Assembly: GCA_003439945.1 (NCBI GenBank) | Contig: QVRM01002067.1 | Span: 2,268,501 to 2,332,500, forward strand | Direction of reading: 5' to 3' | Length of the DNA: 64,000 bases | Source of the DNA: Dermanyssus gallinae | Taxonomy: Eukaryota; Arthropoda; Arachnida; Mesostigmata; Dermanyssidae | In this document: one piece after another, positions 44,563 through 56,762 of the stretch | How positions within the stretch are numbered: the first letter of the stretch is position 1 | Layout of the letters: the number at the start of each line of letters is the position of its first letter | Position numbers and translations under genes: made by a program | Notes under the pieces: generated by a model | What the model saw: only the letters and a program-made list of their open reading frames with translations | The model's database searches: none | Told to the model about the DNA's origin: nothing

Positions 44563-47500
44563 TTATGTCCGTTCTGTTGCAAATCTGTCTCTCCTGAGGC
44601 GCTCCAGGTTCCCTTTTCTAACCAGTACCTCTCGTGCCACTGCAGCTCCTATATGCCAGTTAGAGGTGCTTTCACAGATAAATTGCACAAACTGTGCAAT
44701 TCCCTGAGTAGGCAGGTCCGGAGGGTTCGTACAATTCAGCTTTCCGCCCAACTTCAGTCGGTCCAGAACTTTTATTTTAGTCTCTATTCTGACTTGCGCA
44801 AAGACCGGACAGACCAACAGAGTATGGGCAGCGTCGTCTACGACACCTAGGTCACAGAGTACGCATTTGTCCGAGGAGGCTTTTCCTATTCTTGACAGAT
44901 ATGCCTGAAAGTTGCCATGGCCCGTTATAACCTGCGTCAGAAAGTGATCCACCTCTCCTCCGGGTCGATTTAACCACTTCTTTATGTCAGGAATAAGGTC
45001 GCGCACGCGCGCACCCGGTGCACCATCTGGAATGGCATCCCATTCGTTCTGCCATGCAGTTAGGGTGCCTTCTCTTTCATCCTCTCTGACTTTCCTATTA
45101 GAGCTTTCTGGGCCCCTGTCCCATAATCTTTGCCTTTCCTCTGCCTTTAGGTCCAATGGAGGAGTGCCAGCAAGGACAAGTGCAGCGGAGGTGCTAACAG
45201 TCCTATAGGCCTGAGTACTCCGTAAGGCCGCGATCCTTTGTGTTCTTCTTAACATATGTTTTAGTCCTTGCGACGTTTTAGCCGCTGTGAACCACACCGG
45301 TGCTCCAAACAATGCTATAGATTCGACGGCCGACATAATAAGTCTCCTGCGTCCTGTTTTACTTGGCCCATGAATGTTAGGAAGGATCTTGGCTATTGTG
45401 TTGGCCACCTTCTCCGCTTTCTTCACAGCGTTTCTAGCATGGTGCATACCCCTCATTCCTTTGACCAGGTATATGCCCAAATATCTGGCTACACTGACCA
45501 TCCTTATCTGGACCTCATTTAGGACAAGGTTGATAGGTCGCACTTGCTTCTTTCCTATCAGCAGAATACCTTCACTCTTCTCCGGAGCAAGAACCAGCCC
45601 AGCTTCCTTCATCCATTCCTCTACAAGTTTTAGAGCTTTGTTGGCATATAATTCTACCTCCGTAGTCGTCTTAGCCTGCACCGTCACAGCCAAGTCGTCC
45701 GCGTAGCCAAAATCTCAACTCCGACAGGGAGGTTACGCAGTCGGAGGGCCCGAGGATGGAACCCTGTGGGACACCCGCCGTCATAGGCATCTCCTTGCCC
45801 TCACAAGTGATGACACGATCTTTCAAGTAGTCCGAGGTTAGCCTTACCAGATATTGTGGAACCTTCCTCTTAACTAGTGTATCCAAAATAACCTTCCAAG
45901 GCAGACTGTTAAAAGCATTTTTCACGTCCAGCAGCACTGCAAGGTATAACTTGCGGGTGTTAGGCGTGGTGCTGTGCAGCGATTCTGCATTGGTCACCAC
46001 TTTGTTAATAGCCGTTAAAACCGACCTGTTTCTTCGAAATCCGTATTGTGCATCGGACAGCAGGCCGTTTTCTTCGGCGAAGACTCGAAGCCTCTCTGCT
46101 ACAATAGCCTCCACGCCCTTTGCTAACGAACTAGTCAGGCAGATAGGCCTATAACCGCCATTTCCTTTAGGCACAAGGACTACCTCCGCTGTTTTCCATG
46201 CTTTCGGGATTTTTCCTTCTTTTATAAGCTTAGTCGTCACCTTTGCTACAACCTCAGGGAACTCCTCGAACAGAGCTTTCACAGCCATTGGAGGAATGCC
46301 GTCAGGCCCTGGCGCTTTACCTTGTTTGATTCTCTCAGCTGCTTGTAGTACTTCTACAACAGAAACCTCAGATGCATACATTTCTGATCCTTCCTCTAAT
46401 TGGTTATTCTCGTAAATTCCTCTAGAAAAGTCTGCGTGCTGGGGAAACAATCTCATCAGTAGACTCGTCCTCTCTGGATCTTTGAGAATAGTTTTTGGAG
46501 CTCTGATTTGCAGCTTGCCTCTAACCATTTTGTACGGCTTTTCCCACGGGTCGTCGTCGAGGGTCGCGAGGAATTCTCTCCACCTATTGCTTTTGCTGTC
46601 GACAATTTTCTTTTGAAGTAAAGCTCTACAGTTTTGGTACTCCATTACCAGATGAGGGAGTATGTCCGCATTCCCTCTAGCTCTCTTTATGGCCCTCCTT
46701 GCTCTTAAACACTCTTTTCGGGTTTTCTCAATGTCCCTGTTCCACCAGTGTTTCCCCAGCACCGGCTTTCTTCTTTTAGGATGTGTTCTTGACCTGCAGG
46801 CCTTAAGGCAAGCCTTCCTCAAAGCCTTCTCTAACTCTATTGCATCCCTTGGGAGCCCGCCTATCTCGAAGATATTTCGTATTGCGTCTTTAATAACCCC
46901 ACTATTCTTGATAGCGAACCGCTGCCGAGGCACGGGAGGTATTTGTCTGGTGTTCCTTGTAATTGTATACTCGATGCAGTGATGATCACTCAGATTCTCC
47001 TCCTCAGTGAGTACTCTCCAATCGGTGACCAATACAGCCATCATCTCACTGCAGATCGTCAAGTCTAAGCTTGACTCCTGTCCTGCTCTATGAAACGTCG
47101 GATCAACTTCATCATTTAAGACAACCATGTTTTTGGACGCCATCCAGTCCATCAGCAGTAAACCTCTTCTATCTGCACGGGAGGAGCCCCACACCTCTGA
47201 CGCTGCATTGAAGTCTCATGCTAGGAGCACCCTATCCGGTGTAGGAGCTTCGCCAATTGATATTGCTAGCTCGTCTAGAAAATCCTCAAAGGCCTCTAAT
47301 TCAATATTTGGGCTTATGTAGCAAAAGTGTATCTTGCCTATGCCTGCCACATCTATCCATGAATAGCCACTACCTGTCCCATGACCCAATTCTTCTATAT
47401 TGCAATTTCAAACTATGCAGGTATCTGCGCAAACGTCCGCAACCCATTCGCTTCTATCTTGCATTAGTTTTTTGTTTGGCTCGCTAATTAATGTGAGCGT

Positions 47501-47638
47501 CGTCTCCCGTCTGCTCGTTATCTTTTCTACTAGCATATGAGCAGGCCGACTGCGGTTGCAATTGACCTGTATCAATTTAAACGGATGTGCGCTATACTGA
47601 TTCATTGGTTGGGATGGGGTTTGCACTAGTTGCCGCAA
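44563..47638 (-). pseudogene. R1-type ORF2: endonuclease, RT, Cys-rich tail
   Basis: Minus strand. The ORF starts upstream of the ORF1 stop and overlaps it (ATGAATCAGTATAG near 47600). The APE-like endonuclease is broken by a stop near 47405 and by TGA in place of the expected Gly codon before DFNAASEVWGSS near 47215; SLDLTI and SDHHCIEY follow. The RT is present from KQGKAPGPDGIPPMAV (near 46310) through YGFRRNRSV, LDVKNAFNSLPW and AGVPQGSILGP. A deletion and frameshift near 45740 fall between GSILGP and the catalytic YADDLAVTV, which is intact in the next frame. The C-terminal end (45693-44563) includes CVLCDLGVVDDAAHTLLVC. Clearly inactive. Confidence 0.88.
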
Positions 47639-49768
47639 TCAAGCCTCTGGCGGTGTGGCCGGAACCCGGAGTGATGAACCCCTCCGCGTCTATCTTTTCT
47701 AGCTTCTTTTCTTTGCGTTGATGTTTCCTGCGGGCCATGTCCTCTTCCTTTTCAGCCTGAATTCTGTCCTGTGCCGATTTTTCCCGAGCAACTTGTTTAC
47801 GATCCAGGACCGCCTTCTTGAAGGACGGGCAGGACATGGAACTGGCAGTATGGCCAGCCACGTCACAGACATAGCAGTGGGGGCAGTCCTTTTCACAGTC
47901 TTTAAATGTGTGGCCGAGTTCACCGCACTTGTTGCAACGTCGCTGTGACTCCTTGTCTTTAGTACACTCTCTGGCAAAGTGTCCTACCTTCTGGCAGTTA
48001 AAGCAAATGGGTAATGAGACCCACTCCTCTGGCTTGCAATTTGAATTGCCTAGGAGTAACCGGTTGTAGGACAGAAGTCTAGTGCCTTCTGTCCGCGGTA
48101 GCGTAACAAGGCACTGCCATCCCCCTCTCTTGGTCATTCGAGGATCCTCAGTGCGGAGAACCGCAGTCGCGGAGAGCTTTAATTTCGTGCGCAACTCTGC
48201 CTCTATCTTGGCGGCATTCAGAAAAGCGTCTACGTCACGGAGAACCACCGTAATTAGGGGCCCCGTCGTCTTGCGTACATCCACTTCCACATCCGTGCTC
48301 TTGCGAATTATGTCTGCAAACGTAATTCCTCCTCCTGTCTTGGTTTCATTAACATTTATTATTAGATCTCCGTCTCTTGTCTTGGTAACCTGATTGAGTT
48401 TCACACCGGCTTCATCCGGCTTAACATAGTCTCTGATTTTATTGAGGGTCTCCTCAATGGTTGATCCTTTTTCACTTTGATCCTGACGGTGCTGTGACCA
48501 GCGGGCGGTACAGACTCACCTCTCGCGCGGGAGGAGCTACGCCCGCGAGAAGAACTGCGGGTCCTCATGCCTTTTCTCTCCGCTAATTCGATGTAACACG
48601 AATTTTTCCTGAAACAAGCTTCAACGGCACGTCTGATTGATGACCCGTCCCATTCCTCAGATATATGCAGGACAGGGGGTTCTGTTGCCAGGGGGGTCTT
48701 GCTGTTCTCTATAATCTTCGAAAGAATGTTCAAAAAACCGGCAGGTGTCTCTTCGGCTCCAACCATACCGACTACAAGCTTTCTCATGGTTGTTTGTTGG
48801 CTCACCTGTGTCTGTGCTTGCTCGCATGCGCCATCGACCATCTCCAGCGCTTCGCTGCTTCGTAAGACCGCGACTCCACCAACAGGAAGATTTATGAGTG
48901 ACGCAGCAGACGGGTACTCTTTGAGTTTCTCAAGAAGAACCTTATCCTTTTCAGATCCCTGAGTCACCAGCATGGCGCGTGAGTGGCTTGCTCTGAGAAA
49001 GCTTTTCCGCGCGAAGGCTGAGTTCTTGAAAATGGCTTTAGGCCACTCCTTATTCACTAAGCTTGCAAGGTCGTTCATTGTTTGCGCTGTGTCAAGAGCA
49101 TCCTCAACTTGTTGGGCTAGCTCAGCATCTCTGAGCTGTTGGACTCGCTCATTTTCTACTTGCTTGTTGCATCTGGGGCAGAGAACAGTACCTTCTACAC
49201 CAGAAAGGCTTATCGTTTCTGTGCCTACTTCAACAGTTTCCTTCGAAATATCCAGCTTCTTGCTATTTGCTTCTTTCTCGTTTAGCTGAATTGTCAACTC
49301 TTATATCTGTGTACTGAGCACAGTATTCTGCTCAAGTATTTCCTCATTATTCTTACGCAGCTCATTTTCGCAGATATTCCTTTTAACGTCTTGCTTGCTA
49401 AGCCACCAGATTACTAGCTCTAATCTTGTAATGGCATTCTTAATATCAGTATGCGTAGTGCCGTGTTTCTCTTTTAATTCCTTCAGCGATTCGGCGTTCT
49501 CGTTTACCTTCTCAAGTGCCTCTGCATAGTTCGCTGGGGGGTCATCAGCCTTGACACCATCGCTTTTATTTTTCTTCTTCAAGGTCTTCATCCTGACCAG
49601 TTCAGCCAGGTGGGGAGGCATCGATTCCATTCCTGGCAAAATTTCGGGTGATTCCTCCGCCTGCCTCTTATCTCCTGTTCTGGAGCAACTTGCCTGGGAA
49701 GTTACCTCTAGAGCTTCCTCCTTTCTGGCCGAGTCCACACAAACCGCTGCGTCCGAACGAACATTACC

Positions 49769-49773
<5 letters not shown>
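47592..49773 (-). pseudogene. R1-type ORF1 (Gag-like) with zinc knuckles
   Basis: Minus strand, beginning about MGNVRSDAAVCV next to the (TA)n. The N-terminal part is charged and coiled-coil-like. An in-frame TAA interrupts it at about 49298. A Ser/Arg-rich stretch (RTRSSSRGRSSSRARGES) lies near 48530. A one-base frameshift near 48477 switches to the frame that carries the Gag core and three CCHC-type knuckles: CFNCQKVGHFAREC, CNKCGELGHTFKDC and CYVCDVAGHTASSMSC (47860-48020). Three knuckles are usual in R1/I-group LINEs, where ORF1 packages the RNA. Confidence 0.87.
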
Positions 49774-49832
<59 letters not shown>

Positions 49833-49837
49833 CACAT
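49774..49837. repeat. (TA)n plus target-site duplication copy 2
   Basis: Alternating TA (49774-49818) ending with the 19-mer CATATACATATATACACAT (49819-49837), the same string as at 42902-42920. Confidence 0.8.
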
Positions 49838-51331
49838 ATATATTTATACATGCGTACATACGTGGAGTTTTCTAATGCAATTTATTCGCGCTCACCGAAA
49901 AGTCCACGCAAGGTCGATTCACCTTCGTTTCTGGGACAACAAAGCATATGAGTTTACCAAACATACACATTATTCTCAAATAAACAGCGGTGAGACATTC
50001 TGAGCCTGGGTGGATAACTTGTAGCCATTTACTCATTTTCAGTGTATCGCTTTTGAAAAATTATTTATTCACATATGGGTGCACTGAGGGTACGTATTTA
50101 GACATCGAACTCGGAAAGGATATCGCCAGATTGCTGCGTGGCTATGCTACGCAAAAGATGTTATACCTGAGTCGATTAGGGAAAGCTTTGGAGGAAATTA
50201 TAACTACGGTGGACGCTTACTAAGTGAAGCCTGCTAAACTTTTTATTCAGTTCAAACAGCTTAGCCTCTAAACAAGAGTCAAGCAAATGCATGTCTGATA
50301 TGGCAGTATCATAATGCAAGTGTCTGTATTATAATAATAAAGAAAAGGTCCTTCATAAAGGAAAGATGAACATGACCTATAACAACGACTTCACATACAG
50401 AAAGACCTAATCTGTGATTAGCGAGCTTTTTGACATTGATTTCATTAGTAAAACCAGATATGGAGCTAATCAGATATTTTGTACACAGCTGGCCTTTAGT
50501 GACCCTTCGTTAACATGCAAAGCAAACTTATTACACGAAAGGGAAATGGGGGGGGCTATACTGCCAGCTAGATTACTCTCAAACAACGAGAGTAACAAGA
50601 GTGGGTCGAGCCCGGCGGCGTGGTGGAGGAAACATATAGGTGCGTGGGTTCGTGCCCCACCGTTACATATTTGTAATTATGGGGGTCCGTCTATAAAGCA
50701 ATGCGAAAAGCAGTCCTGAGGACGTTGAATCTCGGCTGAGAGTCAGCCCGAAAAGTTTATAACAACAGTGAGTTACTACTTTGCTTTGCATCTGAATTCA
50801 ATTTATTTCACACTTTATCGCGTAATTATACCTAGTTGTGTCCTATAAAGCTGACATTTGGTGAGTATACACATATGTACATTTCGATTTCTACTTATAA
50901 AATACATATGTTCATATGCCAACATCGTCAGGATGATAAAACGTTCAATTCTGTAAGCTGGGTCAATGACCTAATTTGATTAAAATTTCCCACATGATAT
51001 CTTTCACACACCTTTCGACAGTATTTGCAGACACAGGCTTGTCCTGCGTCATGCACGTCAAATGGTGGAAACCGTGCACGGCAAAAACTGGTGACCAAAT
51101 GGCGATTCGTTCTGTTTGCCCTCTTCCAGCTCGAGTCAGTCATTGCTGGTGTTGCGATGAACTGTAGGTCGACTTCCAGTCGCTTCGATTTGTGTTTTTC
51201 GACGTAGTAGTAGTTTCGACGCAGTAGGCTGGGGTTACAGGGAGATTAAACTTTTCGCTTGTATCTTTTACAAACAATGGCGTATCGGTCAACAAGTAGA
51301 CCAGTCGGTTTTCCGATGTCGCGTGCCTTCC
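49838..51331. other. Mostly unrecognised, with a tRNA-like fragment
   Basis: No protein gene. Around 50605-50670 a B-box-like GTGGGTTCGTGCCCCACC lies about 35 bases after GGCGGCGTGGTGGAGG, which may be an A box; this could be a SINE head or tRNA relic. No full tRNA fold was seen. The rest is plain sequence. Confidence 0.35.
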
Positions 51332-51373
51332 GAGCACCATTTTCAGAAATGCAGGTTTCTGAAAATGGTGCTC
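51332..51373. repeat. Perfect 18-bp inverted repeat (hairpin)
   Basis: GAGCACCATTTTCAGAAA (51332-51349) is followed by six bases (tgcagg) and then its exact inverse complement (51356-51373). It lies at the left edge of the LINE scrap that follows. Confidence 0.9.
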
Positions 51374-51616
51374 TATCCGAGGTTGCCAGGTCACGCACGG
51401 AAAATAGTAAACTCCTTTACGTATCTCGGCCTCACATTAACAACGACGGGTAAGTCATTCTCAGCGCATATCGAGGAACGAGCTCGGAAGGCGATCGTCC
51501 CCGCAGCTATGATCGAATCCACACAGAAACTTGCTGTTGCTACGGCCGTGAGCTTATTCGACCTGAAGATCGCACTGACAGTCACCTATGGAATCCAGGA
51601 ATCTAGGTCGTCTTGA
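51374..51616 (+). mobile_element. LINE RT C-terminal scrap
   Basis: Reads VNSFTYLGLTLTTTGKSFSAH, EERARKAI and LFDLKIALTVTYGIQ. The F-YLG block after the catalytic box and the LFDxKI...TYG block are typical of LINE reverse transcriptases. Both ends are lost. Confidence 0.65.
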
Positions 51617-53058
51617 TCACGGAGGTCCCGGCACCAGGTAAGTATGGTCTGACTTTGCATCTGCAACAGAATAGGGGCTAGATAGAACTGTTGCGTGGAT
51701 ACAGCATATCGTCGTCGTCGTCGTCGTTGTTGTTGAGGAGAAGGAGAACCACGTTGTGTCTGTCGTCACTGTGACTGAGAGTCGGTTATCATTAGTCACA
51801 TGTCGATCAGCTGTCATTGTTGTTTGCATAGCAATGGAATGATCGCGCCATGCTGCCATGCTCAAAAAGATGGAAACATAATTTCACTAACCTGGCCTGA
51901 CACGAGACCAATGGTGAATGCATATACGTAAATACTTTTTGGGTGAGACGGGTAGTGTGGGACTAGATGCTGATGTTGTTGGCGTAATTCCCACAAAAAA
52001 AGCTCTTAGCAAGAGGCATCCGGACGAGACGAGCAGGTAGTACCGTTCTTTAAAGATACATTATTTCTACGTTTTTTACCATACACAAGCACTACTGCTA
52101 CATGCACACATTACCCATATGATAACACCCCTTCTTGCAGCAGGAAAGAGCCAGGCTATAGGAGCTGAATAAAGAAGGTAGAAAAGGTAAGAAAACCAAT
52201 GCTTTATTTTAAATTTATGAGAAATCGCCACGGTTTTGGATTCTTGATTGCACCGTTCTTTGCCTCAGATTCGCTGCTGTCCAGATTTCAAATAGACATA
52301 GCCATTCGATTTTCTGTAATCACTTCATCAACAACAGCCATGGAATTTGCTTAACCTGGTCTAGGTCCGATATTGATTTCCACCCAAGCTCACGAAATCT
52401 CTTACACAAATTTCAGTTCACAACTGTTCGTCTCCCAAATAGTGCCGACCATTAGCGTTCTTTCTAAGCTCCGGCTGATCACTTTTTGCTGCTAGCACTA
52501 CAGCGCCCTGTTCCGTTCTGGACGCGCTAAATTTACTCGAAATGCTCTTGCATGAACAAGTGAATTGGCGACACGCGAATTGCGATACACTCTTCGAACG
52601 TTCGGCGACAGCCGTGAATGGTGGCGCTGTTGGCGCTGCCTTGGAACAGGAAGGAGCTAAAATGAGCGTGCATACCATTGTTGTTATTATTATGATGATT
52701 CCTCGAACGTAGGTGTCGTAACTGTCGCGATGTTTTCTATGTGTGTGTGTGTCGACGATAGAGATGGTCGACCAATCTTGACTTGATTGATTTGCCAGAT
52801 GGTCGTCTAAATTAGCTACGGAAAAAAACATTTCCGTATCATATGTGAGCATCTGCACCTTCTGAGCTAGTACTATGTAATACATTCTACATAGCAACAG
52901 ATAGAGACCTAGATGTTACATGCGCCAGCTCATACTGTCGTCTACATAATGTTCTAAAAAGTAAGTCACTTTTTGTTTAAACACACATCATATATTAAAA
53001 TTGCTAAACGTATACTGTTAGACTTTTCAATGTAGTCTGTAACGTGTATATGTATGTA

Positions 53059-53095
<37 letters not shown>

Positions 53096-53384
53096 GGGTA
53101 CAAACTGCTAGAACACTAAGTTTATTCTTGCGATGATACTTAATCGTGAAGCATTGACGTCCTTAATAATAGATAAATACATTCAATTTCGATGGTATAT
53201 GCGCTAAAATATGGTCTCCACTCTGCTTCGTAGAGATTTTTGATCTGACACCGTGCACATAATGATATGAAAGCTGTCAATATAAACTTTCTTCAATACT
53301 TATCTATATTAAATCCGTTTCTTTTTGAGCATTTCATGTTGTAGAAACCATGGAATGTGATCTAGGTTACAAATAATTTGTTTT
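51617..53384. other. No gene recognised
   Basis: Holds a (CGT/TGT) trinucleotide run at about 51707-51735, a short (TG)n near 52740 and a (TA)n tract at 53062-53089. A 159-codon minus-strand open frame (52418-52897) resembles nothing. Confidence 0.5.
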
Positions 53385-53896
53385 TTGGCTACACTTCTTC
53401 CCTCCACTGCGGTTGAATGCCGGTGCCTCGATGTAACGGACACTGGTAAAGCGTATGTTTCGTTCTTCGTAAAAGCCCAAATGGGCTATGATAACCTCGT
53501 CGTTAAAAGAAAGGATACCGAACTCTGGCTAAGCGTAAGTTCGTTTACTTCTTTATGTGACATTGTGGTCGACACTCATTTATGCAGCGCCAGGCTACGT
53601 TTCATTCAAAGCGATGTTATTATGTCCATTTGTTGTAGTTGTGTTTAAAACCGGGCTTAGTTTCCGAAGGCAAGACATTATCATTGGACCGATCTTTACC
53701 TGCAATAATTTAATTGCTGTGCAATATTCACGGGTCTCTTATCAAACTCATCGTAGATGGCGCTTGTGCATGTGTTGCCTCGGCAGAAAAGCTTGGACGT
53801 GAGATAAACTCTGAGACATGGGAAGCTGTTCACAAGCTGTTCACTTCGCTCGTTAATTACTTGAAGGCTCCCTACCAGTCGCGAACATCGTTCTAA
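53385..53896 (+). CDS. Weak candidate exons, unknown product
   Basis: Two open pieces have a protein-like composition: about 53400-53533 (CLDVTDTGKAYVSFFVKA, VVKRKDTELWLS) ending at a donor-like gtaagt, and about 53714-53896 (SLIKLIVDGACACVASAEKL, EAVHKLFTSLVNYLKAP) ending in TAA. No acceptor between them was settled and no start was found. It could be the remnant of a gene or retrocopy. Not recognised. Confidence 0.2.
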
Positions 53897-55665
53897 ATGC
53901 GCCCGTTCATCCTGAAATTATTGTAAATTGTTGTGCAATAATCTGTTTCTCGGAACACCATCAAATGTCATTGCGAAAGTCTTTAAACGATGTGTATGTC
54001 GATCGTTCGATCTTGAACGTGCCCAATAATTTACTCTACTCACTGTGCGTATTCTGATTCGGTAGAAACAAAAATTGCCGCTCTGTTACCTCGGCTTGGC
54101 AGTAGAGAAGGATCATGTGCAATTGGTAATGTAAGTTGCTTTTTGGAAAGCACACTCATCAGGGAAGTTCTACGATAGTTTTCGAGAGCGGCGGAATCTA
54201 GCTAAATCTAATGAAACTGAGTTTAGCATCGGTGGTCTTTTTAGCAACAATAGTCATGATTTTCTGACGCTTAAAGTGACATTTCTCGCCACCTTGTTTC
54301 TCTTATACATTTTCGTTGTCTGTGCGTGCACGCACGTATAGCGTTTCTTGACTTTGACAAATTCGGCATGCGAAATTAAGCCATGCAACGCGTTGTGCGC
54401 CGCGTCTTAGCAAATTATCTTCATTTTATGCAGTAAGTATAGGGATGCCAGGGTTTATGTGGTGTTTTTGAGATGGGTGGCCTAATTAGCAGCTGCCAGA
54501 ATGATACTTCTGAAGCGCTGATGATGGTATTTTCGGATTGTTGAATTTTTAAAGGTGGCTTGAATTTCCTCAATGTCAGCCCGGCGCAGTCGTTTCCGCT
54601 TCCCGGTGCTCCTGATGTGCATTTTATTCCAACTGTGTATAGGTTTGCAGAGCCTCCTCTGATAAATTTTTATATATTAGCGGGCTTGTCATGATATAAT
54701 GACATTGAGGGTGTTTCGACCGTTCCACGCGTTGTAGAGGGAATGTTTTCGATGGTTAGTCCGGTATTTCCGATTTGTTTAGTGAAGCTGCCGTCGAATT
54801 TCTGTTAAAAGAAGATTCTGCTCTAGTGTGAACGCGCTTTGACGAAGTGGATCAGCATTAAAGTGATTGCACAGTATTTCCCAGTATTCCTTCGACAAGT
54901 TTTTTAGAATGACCATATGTGCAAACAGGGTACCAGTGGATTACTTTGACCACGATACACACTGATTCTTCGAATTTTCGCTTGCTCGTGACGACTTATA
55001 ATTGCCATATTTTTGGCCGTCCTGCGTCTGACCTAATGGTCAGGAGATGAGATGTTGTGTTTCAGTATAGTAAGGAGTGTATGCTTAAAGAGACGTGCAC
55101 GAAGGTCTCGTTGAGAGGAAGCATATCTGAATGTAATGGGTCCTCCAAATAACTTTCTAGAAGAGGAGAGACTCGGACATTCCACGTTCCATAAAGTACA
55201 TGTGATTTGATTGGAAACTGCTGTGTCTGTTTATGTGTCTGTTTACTGCACACTTCACAAACGATTCGGTTATTCGGAGACTGGAACTAGCTTTGGTAAG
55301 TGGCACAGCGGAGTATCGTTGTCTTGGAGGTTTGCAACCGTGGTAAGATTGTAGATACGCTCACCAGGCGGTTTTCATATTGTAGAATTCTAGTGGGTAG
55401 TTCTAGTTAGGTAGACATCCTAGACTCCTGTTAGTTTACCTGACATACTCGTAAGATCGGGTAGACTAACAGGAGAACGCAGAGATACGTTATGCCACCA
55501 TCTTGGCGAGTGAGGTTTGTAACCGACTTTCTTTCTTCTCAAGTTGTTTGAGCAGCCACAGGAGCAAACGACGAACTTGCCGGTCTTCAGTTGGCGGTGT
55601 TGCCGATTGGTTGGTGCTGCACTGCACAGCAGGAGCACGAACGAACGCGGACCAACGCGGCCAAC
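53897..55665. other. No gene recognised
   Basis: Nothing seen beyond short chance frames. Confidence 0.5.
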
Positions 55666-56134
55666 ATGAGCGAAAAGGACCCTAAAAATCGCTCTAGCAC
55701 TATCGAGAGGTGGTGGGGTGGACGCTTCTGCGGCGGCATGCGCGGCGACGCGCCATCATCCGCATCGCCATCTTTGCCAACGCCAGGCTTATCGTTATAT
55801 CGGGTCGTCGGCCAGCGCTGGCGTAGCGCGACCCAGAAGACGTGGCTAATCGCATTGGCGCTTGTTCGGTTCACCATTATACTAAAGAGTATCGACGCAT
55901 CAATGAAATTACTCCCGGCAGCTGCCGGGAGCGTCTCGTACGACCACCAGTACTTCAACGTCTACAACGCAATTGACTATTGTACAACATATGCCGTTTG
56001 TCTCGAGTTTAGACAGCTTCTATTTAATGCAAAATTTGTCATCCCGAAGCTGCACCGTATATTCGATTGGCTTGACCTGTCGATCATGCACCTCGCTCAA
56101 GCTTGTTTCCGATACGGGAAGTGTAGCCAAAGCG
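55666..56134 (+). CDS. Candidate gene of unknown function, exon 1
   Basis: Starts at ATG 55666 (MSEKDPKNRSS), in a purine-rich context, and is open to a good donor (gcg/gtaagtg at 56135) in phase 1: 156 codons. Features are a basic, Ser/Pro-rich N terminus, one hydrophobic stretch (WLIALALVRFTIIL, about residues 62-75) and an aromatic-rich central part (YFNVYNAIDYCTTYAV). Joined to 56763-57157 it would make a 287-residue protein. The intervening sequence contains another open stretch (56204-56358) whose phase does not fit this donor. I do not recognise the protein. No domain supports a function. Confidence 0.42.
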
Positions 56135-56641
56135 GTAAGTGAAAGAGAAAGGACACCCGCTCATGATCGTATTTCTCTTGAAGTATGTAAATATATCCCA
56201 CAGGATCTGCCCGGACAATTTCAAACGGCATGACGGAGTGACCCTGACAAATTTGAGAGCGCGGGTGCCCGTGGCTGAGAACATCTTCGGTGTCGGTCTC
56301 GGCGCAGCCCAGGTTGACCACGCGGTAGCCTTGACAGGGGTAAACAAGCGCCGAAGGTATGCTATTGCAACAGACCGCACAAAGTTTTGTCTTTTTGCGT
56401 TTGAAATACTCGACATGCCAGGGTGCACAACGACGGAGATTATTAGTAAGCTTTGCCCAAGACTAAAACTGAATAAAGACTGGACCGCCGCCATGCATAT
56501 TCTCTTTGTATCGGCGGGATGGCTGCGAATCTGGTGTCATGCCGAAGCCGAGAGATCGACCCCGATACAATGCTACAATAATATAAAAATGTCAAGCCCT
56601 TTATACTATATATTATATATGAAGTCAGTAATCAGTAAGGC

Positions 56642-56668
<27 letters not shown>
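56642..56668. repeat. (TA)n in the candidate intron
   Basis: About 27 bases of alternating AT. Confidence 0.93.
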
Positions 56669-56674
<6 letters not shown>

Positions 56675-56762
56675 CACATATGCATATATGTTTAACAGCA
56701 TCTAAGTGTTTGTGTGTGTGTGTACCAATGGCGTGAACCTGGCCGGCTTCTCGGCTAGATAG

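Larger units (their letters stand above)
42921..49808 (-). mobile_element. R1-type non-LTR retrotransposon (decayed)
   Basis: A two-ORF, APE-endonuclease LINE on the minus strand, about 5.5 kb without the nested mariner. Order on the minus strand: ORF1 with three zinc knuckles, then an overlapping ORF2 with endonuclease, RT and a C-terminal Cys-rich segment, then a 3' UTR ending in an A run (tttttt at 42921 on the + strand). The same ~29-base TA-rich string lies outside both ends (42892-42920 and 49809-49837). The 5' end may be slightly truncated, because ORF1 starts immediately at the (TA)n. Several stops and frameshifts make it inactive. R1-clade placement is from the RT motifs and the three CCHC knuckles. 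Confidence 0.83.

Noticed and set aside
55587..55958. Minus-strand 123-codon frame opposite the candidate gene
   Set aside because: The + strand frame has a start, a strong donor and a phase-matched second exon; the minus frame has none.
56204..56358. Middle exon for the 55666-57157 candidate gene
   Set aside because: Open in a frame needing phase 2, whereas the upstream donor leaves phase 1; splicing it in creates an early stop.
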